Assembly: GCA_964461995.1 (NCBI GenBank)
Contig: CAYWXL010000002.1
Span: 1-64,000 of the forward strand
From: JALSRK01 sp964461995
GTDB lineage: Bacteria; Acidobacteriota; Terriglobia; Bryobacterales; Bryobacteraceae
Direction of reading: 5' to 3'
Length of the DNA stretch: 64,000 bases
Under the pieces are notes generated by a model. That model ran no database searches and was not told the origin of the DNA. It saw only the letters and a program-made list of their open reading frames with translations. How positions within the stretch are numbered: position 1 is the stretch's first letter; every line of letters begins with the position of its first letter. Both the position numbers and the translations under genes were made by a program. Positions 55,285 to 64,000 of the stretch are shown in pieces.

Positions 55285-55353
55285 GTGGAGATTGTCTGGA
55301 TCATCCTGATCGCCGCCGTCTGGCTTCTGCTCACCCGCTTCGGCTATGGTTGA
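55285..55353 (+). CDS. Possible 22-residue single-span membrane mini-protein
   Basis: GTG start, read as MEIVWIILIAAVWLLLTRFGYG. Almost the whole chain is one transmembrane helix with two Trp and a short Arg-Phe-Gly-Tyr end. GGAGGGGG at 55270-55277 is seven bases before the GTG, a stronger ribosome site than most genes here. Its hydrophobic helix and ideal spacing suggest a real small protein, but chance cannot be excluded. Confidence 0.45.
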   Translation: MEIVWIILIAAVWLLLTRFGYG

Positions 55354-55450
55354 GGGCCGGCCTGGCCTGGCCGTGAGCCGGGCGGCTCGTGCCATTGGAC
55401 GCCGGAGAAGCGGGAAGGCGAAGCGCCGGAAGACGAGCGCAAGAAGTGAT

Positions 55451-56626
55451 TCACCCGCCGGCGAAGAAGTTCCCCAAGCGCTCGACGGCCTCTTCGAGGA
55501 TGGAGCGTTCCGAAGCGTAGCAGATCCGCAGCGAACCCTCGCCGCCGGCGCCGAAGGCCACCCCGGGGGCCAATCCCACTTTCGTCTCTAAGAGGATCTT
55601 CTTGGCCAGGGCGAAGGAGTCCGCGCACCCTTCGATCTTCAGGAACAGGTAGAAGGCCCCGTCGGGCTGGGGTACCTGGACGCCGGGCATCCGGTTGAAC
55701 CGGTCCACACAGAAGTCGCGGTTCTCGCGCAGCCGGGCCACCATTTCGCGGACGAACGGCTCGCCGTCGCGCAGGGCGGTCTCGCCGGCCTTCTGGGTGA
55801 AACTCGGCGCATGGGAGACGACGAACTCGTTGAGCTGCGCCGCCCTCTCGGCAAGGTCCCGGCGCGCGGCGATCCAGCCGAGCCGCCAGCCAGTCATGCA
55901 GTAGCTTTTGGAGAACGACTGGACGACGATGACGGCGTCCTCGCGCGTGGCCTGGCGCAGGATCGACGCGGCCGGGCCGCCGGGGTCCGAACTGCGGTAG
56001 TAGATCCGCTCGTAGACCTCATCAGCAAGCAGCCATAGCCCGTGGCGGCGGGCGAAATCGAGAAGACCCGCCTGTTCCTCTTCCGTGGCCACCCACCCGA
56101 GGGGGTTCGACGGGGAGGTGTAGACGAGCAGCCGGGTCCGGGGCGTGACGGCGGCCTCGAGGGCGTCGAAATCCACCACGTAGCGGCCGCCGGAGAGCGG
56201 GTGCGGGATCTCCACCGGCGTGGCGTTCGAGAGCCGCACGATGGCCGAGGCGTTGGGCCAGGCCGGGGTGAGCAGGATCGCCTCGTCGCCCGGATCCAGG
56301 GTGCAGCGGATGGCGAGATGCAGCGCCTGGACGCCGGAGGCGGTGACGACGATCTCGGTCTCCGGATCGAGCTCCACCCCGTGCAGCCGGCGGCAGTGCG
56401 CGGCGATGGCCCGGCGCGTCGAAGGCAGCCCGGCGTTCTCGGTGTAGAAGGTGAAGCCCTCGTTCATGGCTTCGACCGCGGCCTGCTTGATGAACTCCGG
56501 CGTGGGGACGTTGGACTCGCCGAAGTAGAGGCGCAACACCCCGTCCATGCTCATAGCGATGTCGGCCAGCTCGCGGATGCGGGAGCGGGGTACGGCGGCG
56601 GCGGAGGGGGAGACGCGGGCGGCCAC
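55451..56626 (-). CDS. Class I/II PLP-dependent aminotransferase
   Basis: 391 residues from GTG. Fold-type I aspartate-aminotransferase family: YTENAGLPSTRRAIAAH, SPSNPLGWV, LLADEVYERIYY, PLP lysine in QSFSKSYCMTGWRLG, and the C-terminal Arg in LRICYA. The substrate is not evident. No ATG lies near the expected N-terminus; GTG at 56626 is five bases after the purF stop, while TTG at 56668 would run into purF. It follows purF on the same strand. Confidence 0.88.
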   Translation of the reverse strand: MAARVSPSAAAVPRSRIRELADIAMSMDGVLRLYFGESNVPTPEFIKQAAVEAMNEGFTFYTENAGLPSTRRAIAAHCRRLHGVELDPETEIVVTASGVQALHLAIRCTLDPGDEAILLTPAWPNASAIVRLSNATPVEIPHPLSGGRYVVDFDALEAAVTPRTRLLVYTSPSNPLGWVATEEEQAGLLDFARRHGLWLLADEVYERIYYRSSDPGGPAASILRQATREDAVIVVQSFSKSYCMTGWRLGWIAARRDLAERAAQLNEFVVSHAPSFTQKAGETALRDGEPFVREMVARLRENRDFCVDRFNRMPGVQVPQPDGAFYLFLKIEGCADSFALAKKILLETKVGLAPGVAFGAGGEGSLRICYASERSILEEAVERLGNFFAGG

Positions 56627-56630
56627 GGGA

Positions 56631-58049
56631 CTAGATGCGGCGGAGCTTGGGCTCGGAAAGTTCTTCAATGTTCACCAACTCGGTGGGGTAGTCGCCCGTG
56701 TAGCAGGCGTAGCAATGCTCCTGTTTCTCGTCGTCGTCCACGGCCTTGCGCAGGGCCGAGAGCGAGAGGTAGCCCAGGCTATCGGCCTCGACGTAGCGGC
56801 AGATGTCCTCAACGGAGTTGTTGGCGGCGATCAGCTCCCGCTTGCGCGGGGTATCGACGCCGTAGTAGCAGGGCGAAACCGTCGGCGGGCAGGAGATGCG
56901 CAGATGGACCTCGCGGGCCCCGGCCCCGCGGACCATGCGGACGATCTTGCGGCTGGTGGTGCCCCGGACGATGGAATCGTCCACCAGGACGACGCGCTTG
57001 CCGGCCAGCAGCTCCCGCACCGGGTTCAGCTTCAGGCGCACGCCGAAGTCGCGGATCGCCTGGGACGGCTCGATGAAGGTCCGGCCCACGTAGTGGTTGC
57101 GGATCAGCGCCTGGCGGAAGGGGATGCCGGACTCGTCGGCGTAGCCCAGGGCGGCCGGCACGCCGGAATCGGGCACCGGGACCACGATGTCGGCCTCCAC
57201 CGGGTGCTCCAGCGCCAGCAGCCGGCCCATCAGCTCGCGCGAAAGCTGGACGGACTTGCCGAAGACGATGGAATCGGGCCGGGAGAAGTAGACGTGCTCG
57301 AAGACGCAGTGGGCGCGGGGCTTGGGGACCGTATAGCGCTGCCGGACCATGCCCTCGGGGCCGACGATCACCATCTCGCCGGGCTCCACTTCGTTCATGT
57401 AGACGGCGCCGATCAGGTCGAAGGCGCAGGTCTCCGAGGCGAAGCAGTAGCACATCTTGCCGCCGGAGAGCTCCATCAGCCCCATCGACATGGGCCGGAA
57501 GCCGTAGGGGTCGCGGGCGACGATGATGCGGTCCCGCGCCAGCAGCACCAGCGAGAAGGCGCCGTCCAACTGCAACAGCGCCTCGCGCAAGGCTCCGGCG
57601 ATGTTGCGCTCCCGGGAGTGGGCGATCAGGTGGAGGATCACCTCGGTGTCGCTGGAGGCCTGAAAGATGGAGCCGTCCTGCTCCAGTTCCCGCCGCACCT
57701 CGGAAGCGTTTGTGATGTTGCCGTTGTGGGCCACGGCGACAGGGCCCTTGTTGCACATCACGTAGAAAGGCTGGGCGTTGTCGAGCACCGTGTCGCCGGC
57801 GGTGGAATAACGGGTGTGCCCGATGGCCATGTGCCCGGGCAGCCGGCCCACGACCTCCGGCGTAAAGATGTCCGCCACCAACCCCATGGCCTTGTGGCAG
57901 CGGATCTCCCGTCCGTCCGAGGTGGCGATGCCGGCGCTCTCCTGGCCCCGGTGCTGGAGCGCGTGCAGGCTCAGGTAGGCGAGGTTGGCCGCCTCAGGGT
58001 GGCCGTGAATCGCCACCACCCCGCATTCTTCATGAAACCCGTCGAACAT
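56631..58049 (-). CDS. purF: Amidophosphoribosyltransferase
   Basis: 472 residues. The N-terminal glutaminase nucleophile is C9 (FHEECGVVAI), so an eight-residue propeptide is removed. PRPP motif VVLVDDSIVRGTTSRKIV is present. Several cysteines at the C-terminus (SCPPTVSPC, HCYACYTGDYP) match the iron-sulfur, Bacillus-type PurF. First committed step of purine synthesis. GGAGGAG precedes the ATG at 58049. Confidence 0.96.
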   Translation of the reverse strand: MFDGFHEECGVVAIHGHPEAANLAYLSLHALQHRGQESAGIATSDGREIRCHKAMGLVADIFTPEVVGRLPGHMAIGHTRYSTAGDTVLDNAQPFYVMCNKGPVAVAHNGNITNASEVRRELEQDGSIFQASSDTEVILHLIAHSRERNIAGALREALLQLDGAFSLVLLARDRIIVARDPYGFRPMSMGLMELSGGKMCYCFASETCAFDLIGAVYMNEVEPGEMVIVGPEGMVRQRYTVPKPRAHCVFEHVYFSRPDSIVFGKSVQLSRELMGRLLALEHPVEADIVVPVPDSGVPAALGYADESGIPFRQALIRNHYVGRTFIEPSQAIRDFGVRLKLNPVRELLAGKRVVLVDDSIVRGTTSRKIVRMVRGAGAREVHLRISCPPTVSPCYYGVDTPRKRELIAANNSVEDICRYVEADSLGYLSLSALRKAVDDDEKQEHCYACYTGDYPTELVNIEELSEPKLRRI

Positions 58050-58150
58050 GGCTCCTCCAGGCCCCTTACTACTCAGTTTGACGCTTCGCTCGCTGGAAAG
58101 GGCGTCGAAAAAACCGGCTCTCGCTTGCAAAGCCCGGCCTCCATCCTCCG

Positions 58151-60378
<2,228 letters not shown>

Positions 60379-60382
<4 letters not shown>

Positions 60383-61050
60383 GGTTGCGTGGCCATGGCG
60401 GCGACCATGGACCGGAAGATGGCCAGACCGTCGGTCGAGCCCATCAGGGGATCCGTCGCCCGCTCCGGGTGCGGCATCATGCCCAATACGTTGCGCTCGC
60501 GGTTCAGGATGCCGGCGATCGAGCGCTGCGAGCCGTTGACGTTCTCCAGGTAACGGAAGGCCACGCGGTCCTCGGCCTCGAGCTCGTCCAGAGTGCGCTC
60601 GTCGGCGACGTAGCAGCCCTCCCCGTGGGCGATGGGCAGCCGCAGCACCTGGCCCTTCTCCGCGGCGGAGGTGAACGGCGAGTTGGTGGTCTCCACCCGG
60701 AGCGGAACCTGCCGGCAGATGAACTTCAGATTGCGGTTGCGCACCAAGGCCCCGGGCAGCAAGCCGGATTCCACCAAGATCTGGAACCCGTTGCAGATGC
60801 CGAGCACCAGCCCGCCCTCGGCGGCGAACTTCTTCACCGCGGACATCACCGGGGAGAACTTGGCGATCGCCCCGCAGCGGAGATAGTCGCCGTAGGAGAA
60901 GCCGCCGGGCAAGATCACCGCATCGACGTCGCCGAGATGCGGGTCGTCGTGCCAGAGAAACACGGCTTGCTCCCCCAGGTTGGCGGTGACCGAGTACCAG
61001 GCGTCGTGATCGCAGTTGCTCCCGGGGAAGACGACGACACCGAACTTCAT
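60379..61050 (-). CDS. purQ: Phosphoribosylformylglycinamidine synthase, glutaminase subunit
   Basis: 223 residues, class I glutamine amidotransferase: GSNCDHDAWY at the start, nucleophile Cys in VLGICNGFQIL, and the His-Glu pair near the end in MMPHPERATDPLMG. It supplies ammonia to PurL. First gene of purQ-purL-purF. TACACT at 61062-61067 ends 11 bases before the ATG, and no ribosome site is seen. Confidence 0.96.
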
Positions 61051-61061
61051 GGGGCAATTTC

Positions 61062-61067
61062 AGTGTA
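61062..61067 (-). promoter_or_regulatory. -10-like TACACT just before purQ
   Basis: Minus strand TACACT, 11 bases from the ATG; the expected 5' leader would be about four bases. No clear -35. Confidence 0.3.
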
Positions 61068-61222
61068 GCAAATCGGCTTCAGCGGACCATTTCGCGCTCC
61101 AGGGCGGGGGCGCGGCGAAAGCCGCGGGATTCCGGCAAGGAAGGCCGCGTGGCGCCGTAAGAATCCACGGGGCGCGACACCTCTTGCAGGATGGCCCGAG
61201 ACGGAAAGGAGTTGCGCCTATT

Positions 61223-61250
61223 ATATCGAAGTGATATCATTCAGCTATCA
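61223..61250. promoter_or_regulatory. Palindrome cluster upstream of the SPFH-RHH pair, likely operator
   Basis: ATATC (61223-61227), five bases, GATAT (61233-61237) form an inverted repeat; TGATATCA (61232-61239) is a perfect palindrome; TATCA recurs at 61246-61250. The cluster lies 22-49 bases before the ATG, where an autoregulating ribbon-helix-helix protein would bind. Confidence 0.5.
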
Positions 61251-61271
61251 CGGGAAGGCAAGGAGGTTCTC

Positions 61272-62150
61272 ATGATCAAAGAAAAGCAGCGCTCAGCGAT
61301 CCCCGGAATCCCGGTCCTGTTGCTGTTGCTCGCCTTCATGGTTGTGGACATCGTGAGCTTCGTCAACGTGATCCGCACCCAGCCCGAGGGCCTGGCGATC
61401 GCGATCATCGCCCGGATCGTGCTCCTGGTGGCGGCCATCATCATGCTCGCCGGCCTCTTCACGGTCCAGCCGAACCAGGGCGTCGTGCTCACGCTGTTCG
61501 GCAAGTACGCGGGCACGGTGCGCAAGACGGGCCTGCAGTGGGCGAACCCGTTCTACTCGAAGCGGGCGATCTCGCTGCGGGTGCGGAACTTCGAAACCAG
61601 CAAGATGAAGGTGAACGACCGCGACGGCAACCCGATCGAGATCGCCGCCGTGGTGGTGTGGAAGGTGATCGACACGGCGCAGGCCGCCTTCCAGGTGGAC
61701 GACTACGAGAACTACGTCCAGGTGCAGAGCGAGGCGGCGGTGCGGAACATGGCCACGGCCTATCCCTACGACACTCACGAAGAGCACCAGCTCTCGCTGC
61801 GGGGCAGCACGCAGCAGATCGCCGAGCATCTGCAGAAGGAGGTGCAGGCGCGGCTCACGGTGGCCGGCGTCGAGGTGATCGAGGCGCGGATCAGCCACCT
61901 GGCCTACGCCCCGGAGATCGCGGCGGCGATGCTGCAGCGGCAACAGGCGGCGGCCATCATTGCGGCGCGGCAGAAGATCGTCGAAGGGGCCGTGGGCATG
62001 GTGGAGATGGCGCTCGAGAAGCTGAAGCAGAGCAGCGTGGTGGAGCTGGACCCCGAGCAGCGGGCGGCGATGGTCAGCAACCTGCTCGTGGTGCTCTGCG
62101 GCGAGCGGGCGACGCAGCCGGTGGTGAACACCGGGACCATTTATCAATAG
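61272..62150 (+). CDS. SPFH/band-7 protein with two membrane helices
   Basis: 292 residues. Two N-terminal TM helices (about 12-34 and 40-62) and a band-7 domain (about 63-250: VQPNQGVVLTLFGKYAGTV, RNMATAYPYDTHEE, QQIAEHLQKEVQARL). It differs from the QmcA-like SPFH protein at 30 kb, lacking its long coiled coil. AGGAGG precedes the ATG at 61272. The next gene encodes a ribbon-helix-helix protein, a pair that I recall from other genomes. It probably scaffolds a membrane microdomain. Confidence 0.88.
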   Translation: MIKEKQRSAIPGIPVLLLLLAFMVVDIVSFVNVIRTQPEGLAIAIIARIVLLVAAIIMLAGLFTVQPNQGVVLTLFGKYAGTVRKTGLQWANPFYSKRAISLRVRNFETSKMKVNDRDGNPIEIAAVVVWKVIDTAQAAFQVDDYENYVQVQSEAAVRNMATAYPYDTHEEHQLSLRGSTQQIAEHLQKEVQARLTVAGVEVIEARISHLAYAPEIAAAMLQRQQAAAIIAARQKIVEGAVGMVEMALEKLKQSSVVELDPEQRAAMVSNLLVVLCGERATQPVVNTGTIYQ

Positions 62151-62210
62151 GGACCGGCTCCGCCGCGGCGGCGGGGCGCGTTCTGGTGCGTAACGACCGG
62201 GAGTTCGGCG

Positions 62211-62414
62211 ATGGGCAAGCGCAAACCATTCCTGCTGCGGATCGACGAGGAGGTCCTCGAGGAGCTCAAGAAGTGGGCCGACGACGAGCTGCGCAGCCTC
62301 AACGGCCAGATCGAGTTCCTCCTGCGCAGGGCGCTGCGGGAGAGGCGCAGGGGCGGACGCCGGACGGCGGAAGGCGGTCCGGGCGAGACCGGTGCGGCGG
62401 GCAAGGAAGAATGA
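62211..62414 (+). CDS. Arc-type ribbon-helix-helix protein
   Basis: 67 residues. RKPFLLRIDEEVLEELKKWADDELRSLNGQI shows a beta strand (6-11) and two helices (13-27, 29-45), the RHH DNA-binding dimer fold. A disordered Gly/Arg/Glu tail follows. It lies 60 bases after the SPFH gene in the same direction. Probably binds the palindromes at 61223-61250. Confidence 0.82.
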   Translation: MGKRKPFLLRIDEEVLEELKKWADDELRSLNGQIEFLLRRALRERRRGGRRTAEGGPGETGAAGKEE

Positions 62415-62439
62415 GCGCGCCGGAGAGGAGTTCCGCGTT

Positions 62440-63087
62440 TCAGGCGGGTTCTTCGACAATCGCCACCGCCCGGACCGGAGCCCCATCCCGGCCCTCGAGC
62501 TTCAGCGGAAAGGCGGCGAGGGTGAAACGCTCGGGCAGCGCGGCCAGGTTCGCCACCGCTTCGAGCAGCAGGACATCGGCGCCGAGCAGCGCCTTGTGCG
62601 CCTCGGCGGGGTCGGCCGCCGGCGAGGGCATGTCCATCCCCAGCAGGCCGATCTTTCTGGCGGCGATCCAGCGGGCGGCTTCGATGGTGAGCGACGGGTA
62701 GCCGTCGAAGAAGGCCGGCGAGCCGAACTGCTCGTGCCAGCCGGTGCGCAGCAGCACCCGGGCGCCCGGCTCGAAGGCCGAAGCGTGGAGTTCGAGCATC
62801 CCAGGGGTGATGACCGCCCCCTTGCCGAGGGCGCCGCCCGGAGCGAGATCGACGAGCGTGGCTGGACCGTAGAGGCGCTCGAGGGGGATGCGGTCCACCG
62901 TGCCGCCGTCGCGGAGGAAGTGGAACGGGGCGTCCAGGTGGGTGCCCTGGTGGGAGCCCATGGCGAAGCGGGTCAGGTTGTAGCCGTTCTCGGCCAGGGT
63001 GGCGAAGGGGCGGATGCGGGGTACCGGGTCGCCGGGAAAAGCGGGCTGGCCGTCGGTGAGCGGATGGGTCAGGTCGATGAGCTTCAT
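62440..63087 (-). CDS. Cyclase-family (kynurenine-formamidase-like) hydrolase
   Basis: 215 residues. Metal-binding signature H46-x3-H50-x-D52-x3-H56 in SHQGTHLDAPFHF. Family members hydrolyse formyl-kynurenine, isatin and similar amides with Zn or Mn. Substrate uncertain. The ATG overlaps the stop of the upstream membrane protein as ATGA. Confidence 0.87.
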   Translation of the reverse strand: MKLIDLTHPLTDGQPAFPGDPVPRIRPFATLAENGYNLTRFAMGSHQGTHLDAPFHFLRDGGTVDRIPLERLYGPATLVDLAPGGALGKGAVITPGMLELHASAFEPGARVLLRTGWHEQFGSPAFFDGYPSLTIEAARWIAARKIGLLGMDMPSPAADPAEAHKALLGADVLLLEAVANLAALPERFTLAAFPLKLEGRDGAPVRAVAIVEEPA

Positions 63088-64000
63088 TCGCCGCCTCGAT
63101 CCTTCCTGAGATCATACACGTAGATGGCCCAGCCGATGCGGGCGTCGGGCCGGCGTTTGCGCAGCCAGGCGAGCGCCGGCGAGTCCCGGTAGACGCCCAG
63201 CAGGTTGGTGACGCTGACGGCCACCACGGAGTCGATCTCGCCGATGCGGCAATCCGCGCACACTTCCTCGAGCACCCGGTGCTTGCCCAGGTAGTAGGGG
63301 AGGTCCGTAACGCCGAAGTAGCTGATGACGAGATCGTCCAGCCCCTGGGCGCCCTTCCAGGCGGCGAGATGCGTCACGGCCTGCCCCCAGTCGATGTTGG
63401 AGTCGGCCAGATACCGGGGCCCGGCGGCGGGTCCGCCGGAGACGGTGTTGAAGAACGCCAGGTGGTGCGGGTGGATGCGGGCGGTCTCGGCGACCTGAAG
63501 CCCGAGCAAGAGGGCGGCCAGCGCCCAGGCCCGTCCCCGCGCCAGCTTCGCGAAAGTGGCGCCCGCAGCCGCGTACAGGAACGGGTAAACGGGCAGGATG
63601 TGCCGCAAGCCGAGGTTCAAATTCCCCGCCATGGCCAGGACGAAGTAAGCCAGCGGCGCGACGAGCAGGGCGAACCAGACGAACGGGACGGCGTCGCGGC
63701 GGCGCACTCTCAGCCACGAGAGTCCCAGCCACAGCCCGGCTCCGAGAAGCAGCAGCAGCGCGGTGGGGGTCTTGACGGCGAAGGCGACGGGGAAGTACAG
63801 CCACCGGCCTTCCTTGCTGACCTCGCCCAGCAGATAGGCCGGATGGCCCCGCTCGTTGTGCGCGGCGACGATGTTCAGCCCCAGCAGGTAGGGGTGCGCC
63901 GGCAAGTGCATCGTCTCGCCGGCCCAGCGCAGCGTGCGGCTGACGATGTTCTGTTGCCGGGCGTAGACCGTCAAAGGGGCGGCCTCGCCCCGGACGACGG
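63084..64000 (-). CDS. Polytopic membrane protein, possible glycosyltransferase (partial)
   Basis: At least 304 residues; the frame is open to the window edge, so the N-terminus is missing. At least four TM helices are visible (for example TPTALLLLLGAGLWLGLSWL, WFALLVAPLAYFVLAMAG), then a soluble C-terminal part with NLNLGLRHILPVYPF and DSNIDWGQAVTHLA. The RHILPVYPF-like loop and DSNxDWGQ motif occur in ArnT/PMT-type (GT39/GT83) lipid-linked glycosyltransferases. The apparent TTG at 63974 is internal because coding sequence continues upstream (EAAPLTVYARQQN). Confidence 0.7.
   Translation of the reverse strand, partial: VVRGEAAPLTVYARQQNIVSRTLRWAGETMHLPAHPYLLGLNIVAAHNERGHPAYLLGEVSKEGRWLYFPVAFAVKTPTALLLLLGAGLWLGLSWLRVRRRDAVPFVWFALLVAPLAYFVLAMAGNLNLGLRHILPVYPFLYAAAGATFAKLARGRAWALAALLLGLQVAETARIHPHHLAFFNTVSGGPAAGPRYLADSNIDWGQAVTHLAAWKGAQGLDDLVISYFGVTDLPYYLGKHRVLEEVCADCRIGEIDSVVAVSVTNLLGVYRDSPALAWLRKRRPDARIGWAIYVYDLRKDRGGE

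Overview
The window is GC-rich, densely coded bacterial chromosome with no rRNA, tRNA, transposase, phage or CRISPR signature that I can see. The gene set suggests a Gram-negative soil or sediment bacterium, most like the Acidobacteriota (Solibacter/Bryobacter type): a complete type II secretion (T2SS) operon, an OmpA-family protein, a secreted GH2 glycosidase, DUF1080-like and DUF4198 secreted proteins, an ECF sigma/anti-sigma pair, and agmatine-route putrescine synthesis. The phylum is an inference from gene content; no marker gene was compared.

Layout. 1-2 kb: a PIN / Xre-ImmA toxin-antitoxin-like pair with a candidate operator. 2-9.3 kb: a secreted GH2 enzyme, an OmpR-type two-component system whose likely binding repeats face a divergent secreted lectin-like gene, a decayed secreted-protein fragment and a tandem-ACT protein. 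9.4-14.7 kb: a CPBP-like membrane protein with a lost motif, DUF4198, OmpA, the arsenosugar-associated AhpD-like/ArsS pair and a threonine synthase. 14.7-20.2 kb: a CHASE-PAS hybrid kinase, a second threonine synthase and a zinc-type dehydrogenase. 20.3-24.3 kb: a compact operon of pyrimidine-nucleoside phosphorylase, purine-nucleoside phosphorylase, aguB and aguA. 24.5-31 kb: a TPR metallopeptidase, scpA-scpB-rluB, a CoA-binding protein and an NfeD/SPFH pair. 31-35.5 kb: aspS, hisS, pyrD.

35.6-51.9 kb holds the most striking block. A lysine-depleted secreted protein lies beyond the end of an operon reading ECF sigma, zinc anti-sigma, an unknown secreted protein, gspE-F-G-H-I-J-K-L-M-C, an unknown small protein and gspD. 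The secretin carries a Gly/Tyr-rich insert, and the unknown small protein shares a short PFG motif with the GspC-like protein. No prepilin peptidase is present, so it must be encoded elsewhere.

52-64 kb: folC, plsC, a secreted amidohydrolase, a 22-residue membrane mini-ORF, an aminotransferase, purQ-purL-purF (no purS nearby), an SPFH protein followed by a ribbon-helix-helix protein with palindromes upstream, a cyclase-family hydrolase, and a membrane protein (possibly a glycosyltransferase) cut by the window edge.

Recurring gene-expression themes are four-base start/stop overlaps (ATGA, GTGA, TTGA, one ATAA), non-ATG starts, and -10-like hexamers only 7-11 bases before the start codon at four genes, suggesting some near-leaderless transcripts.
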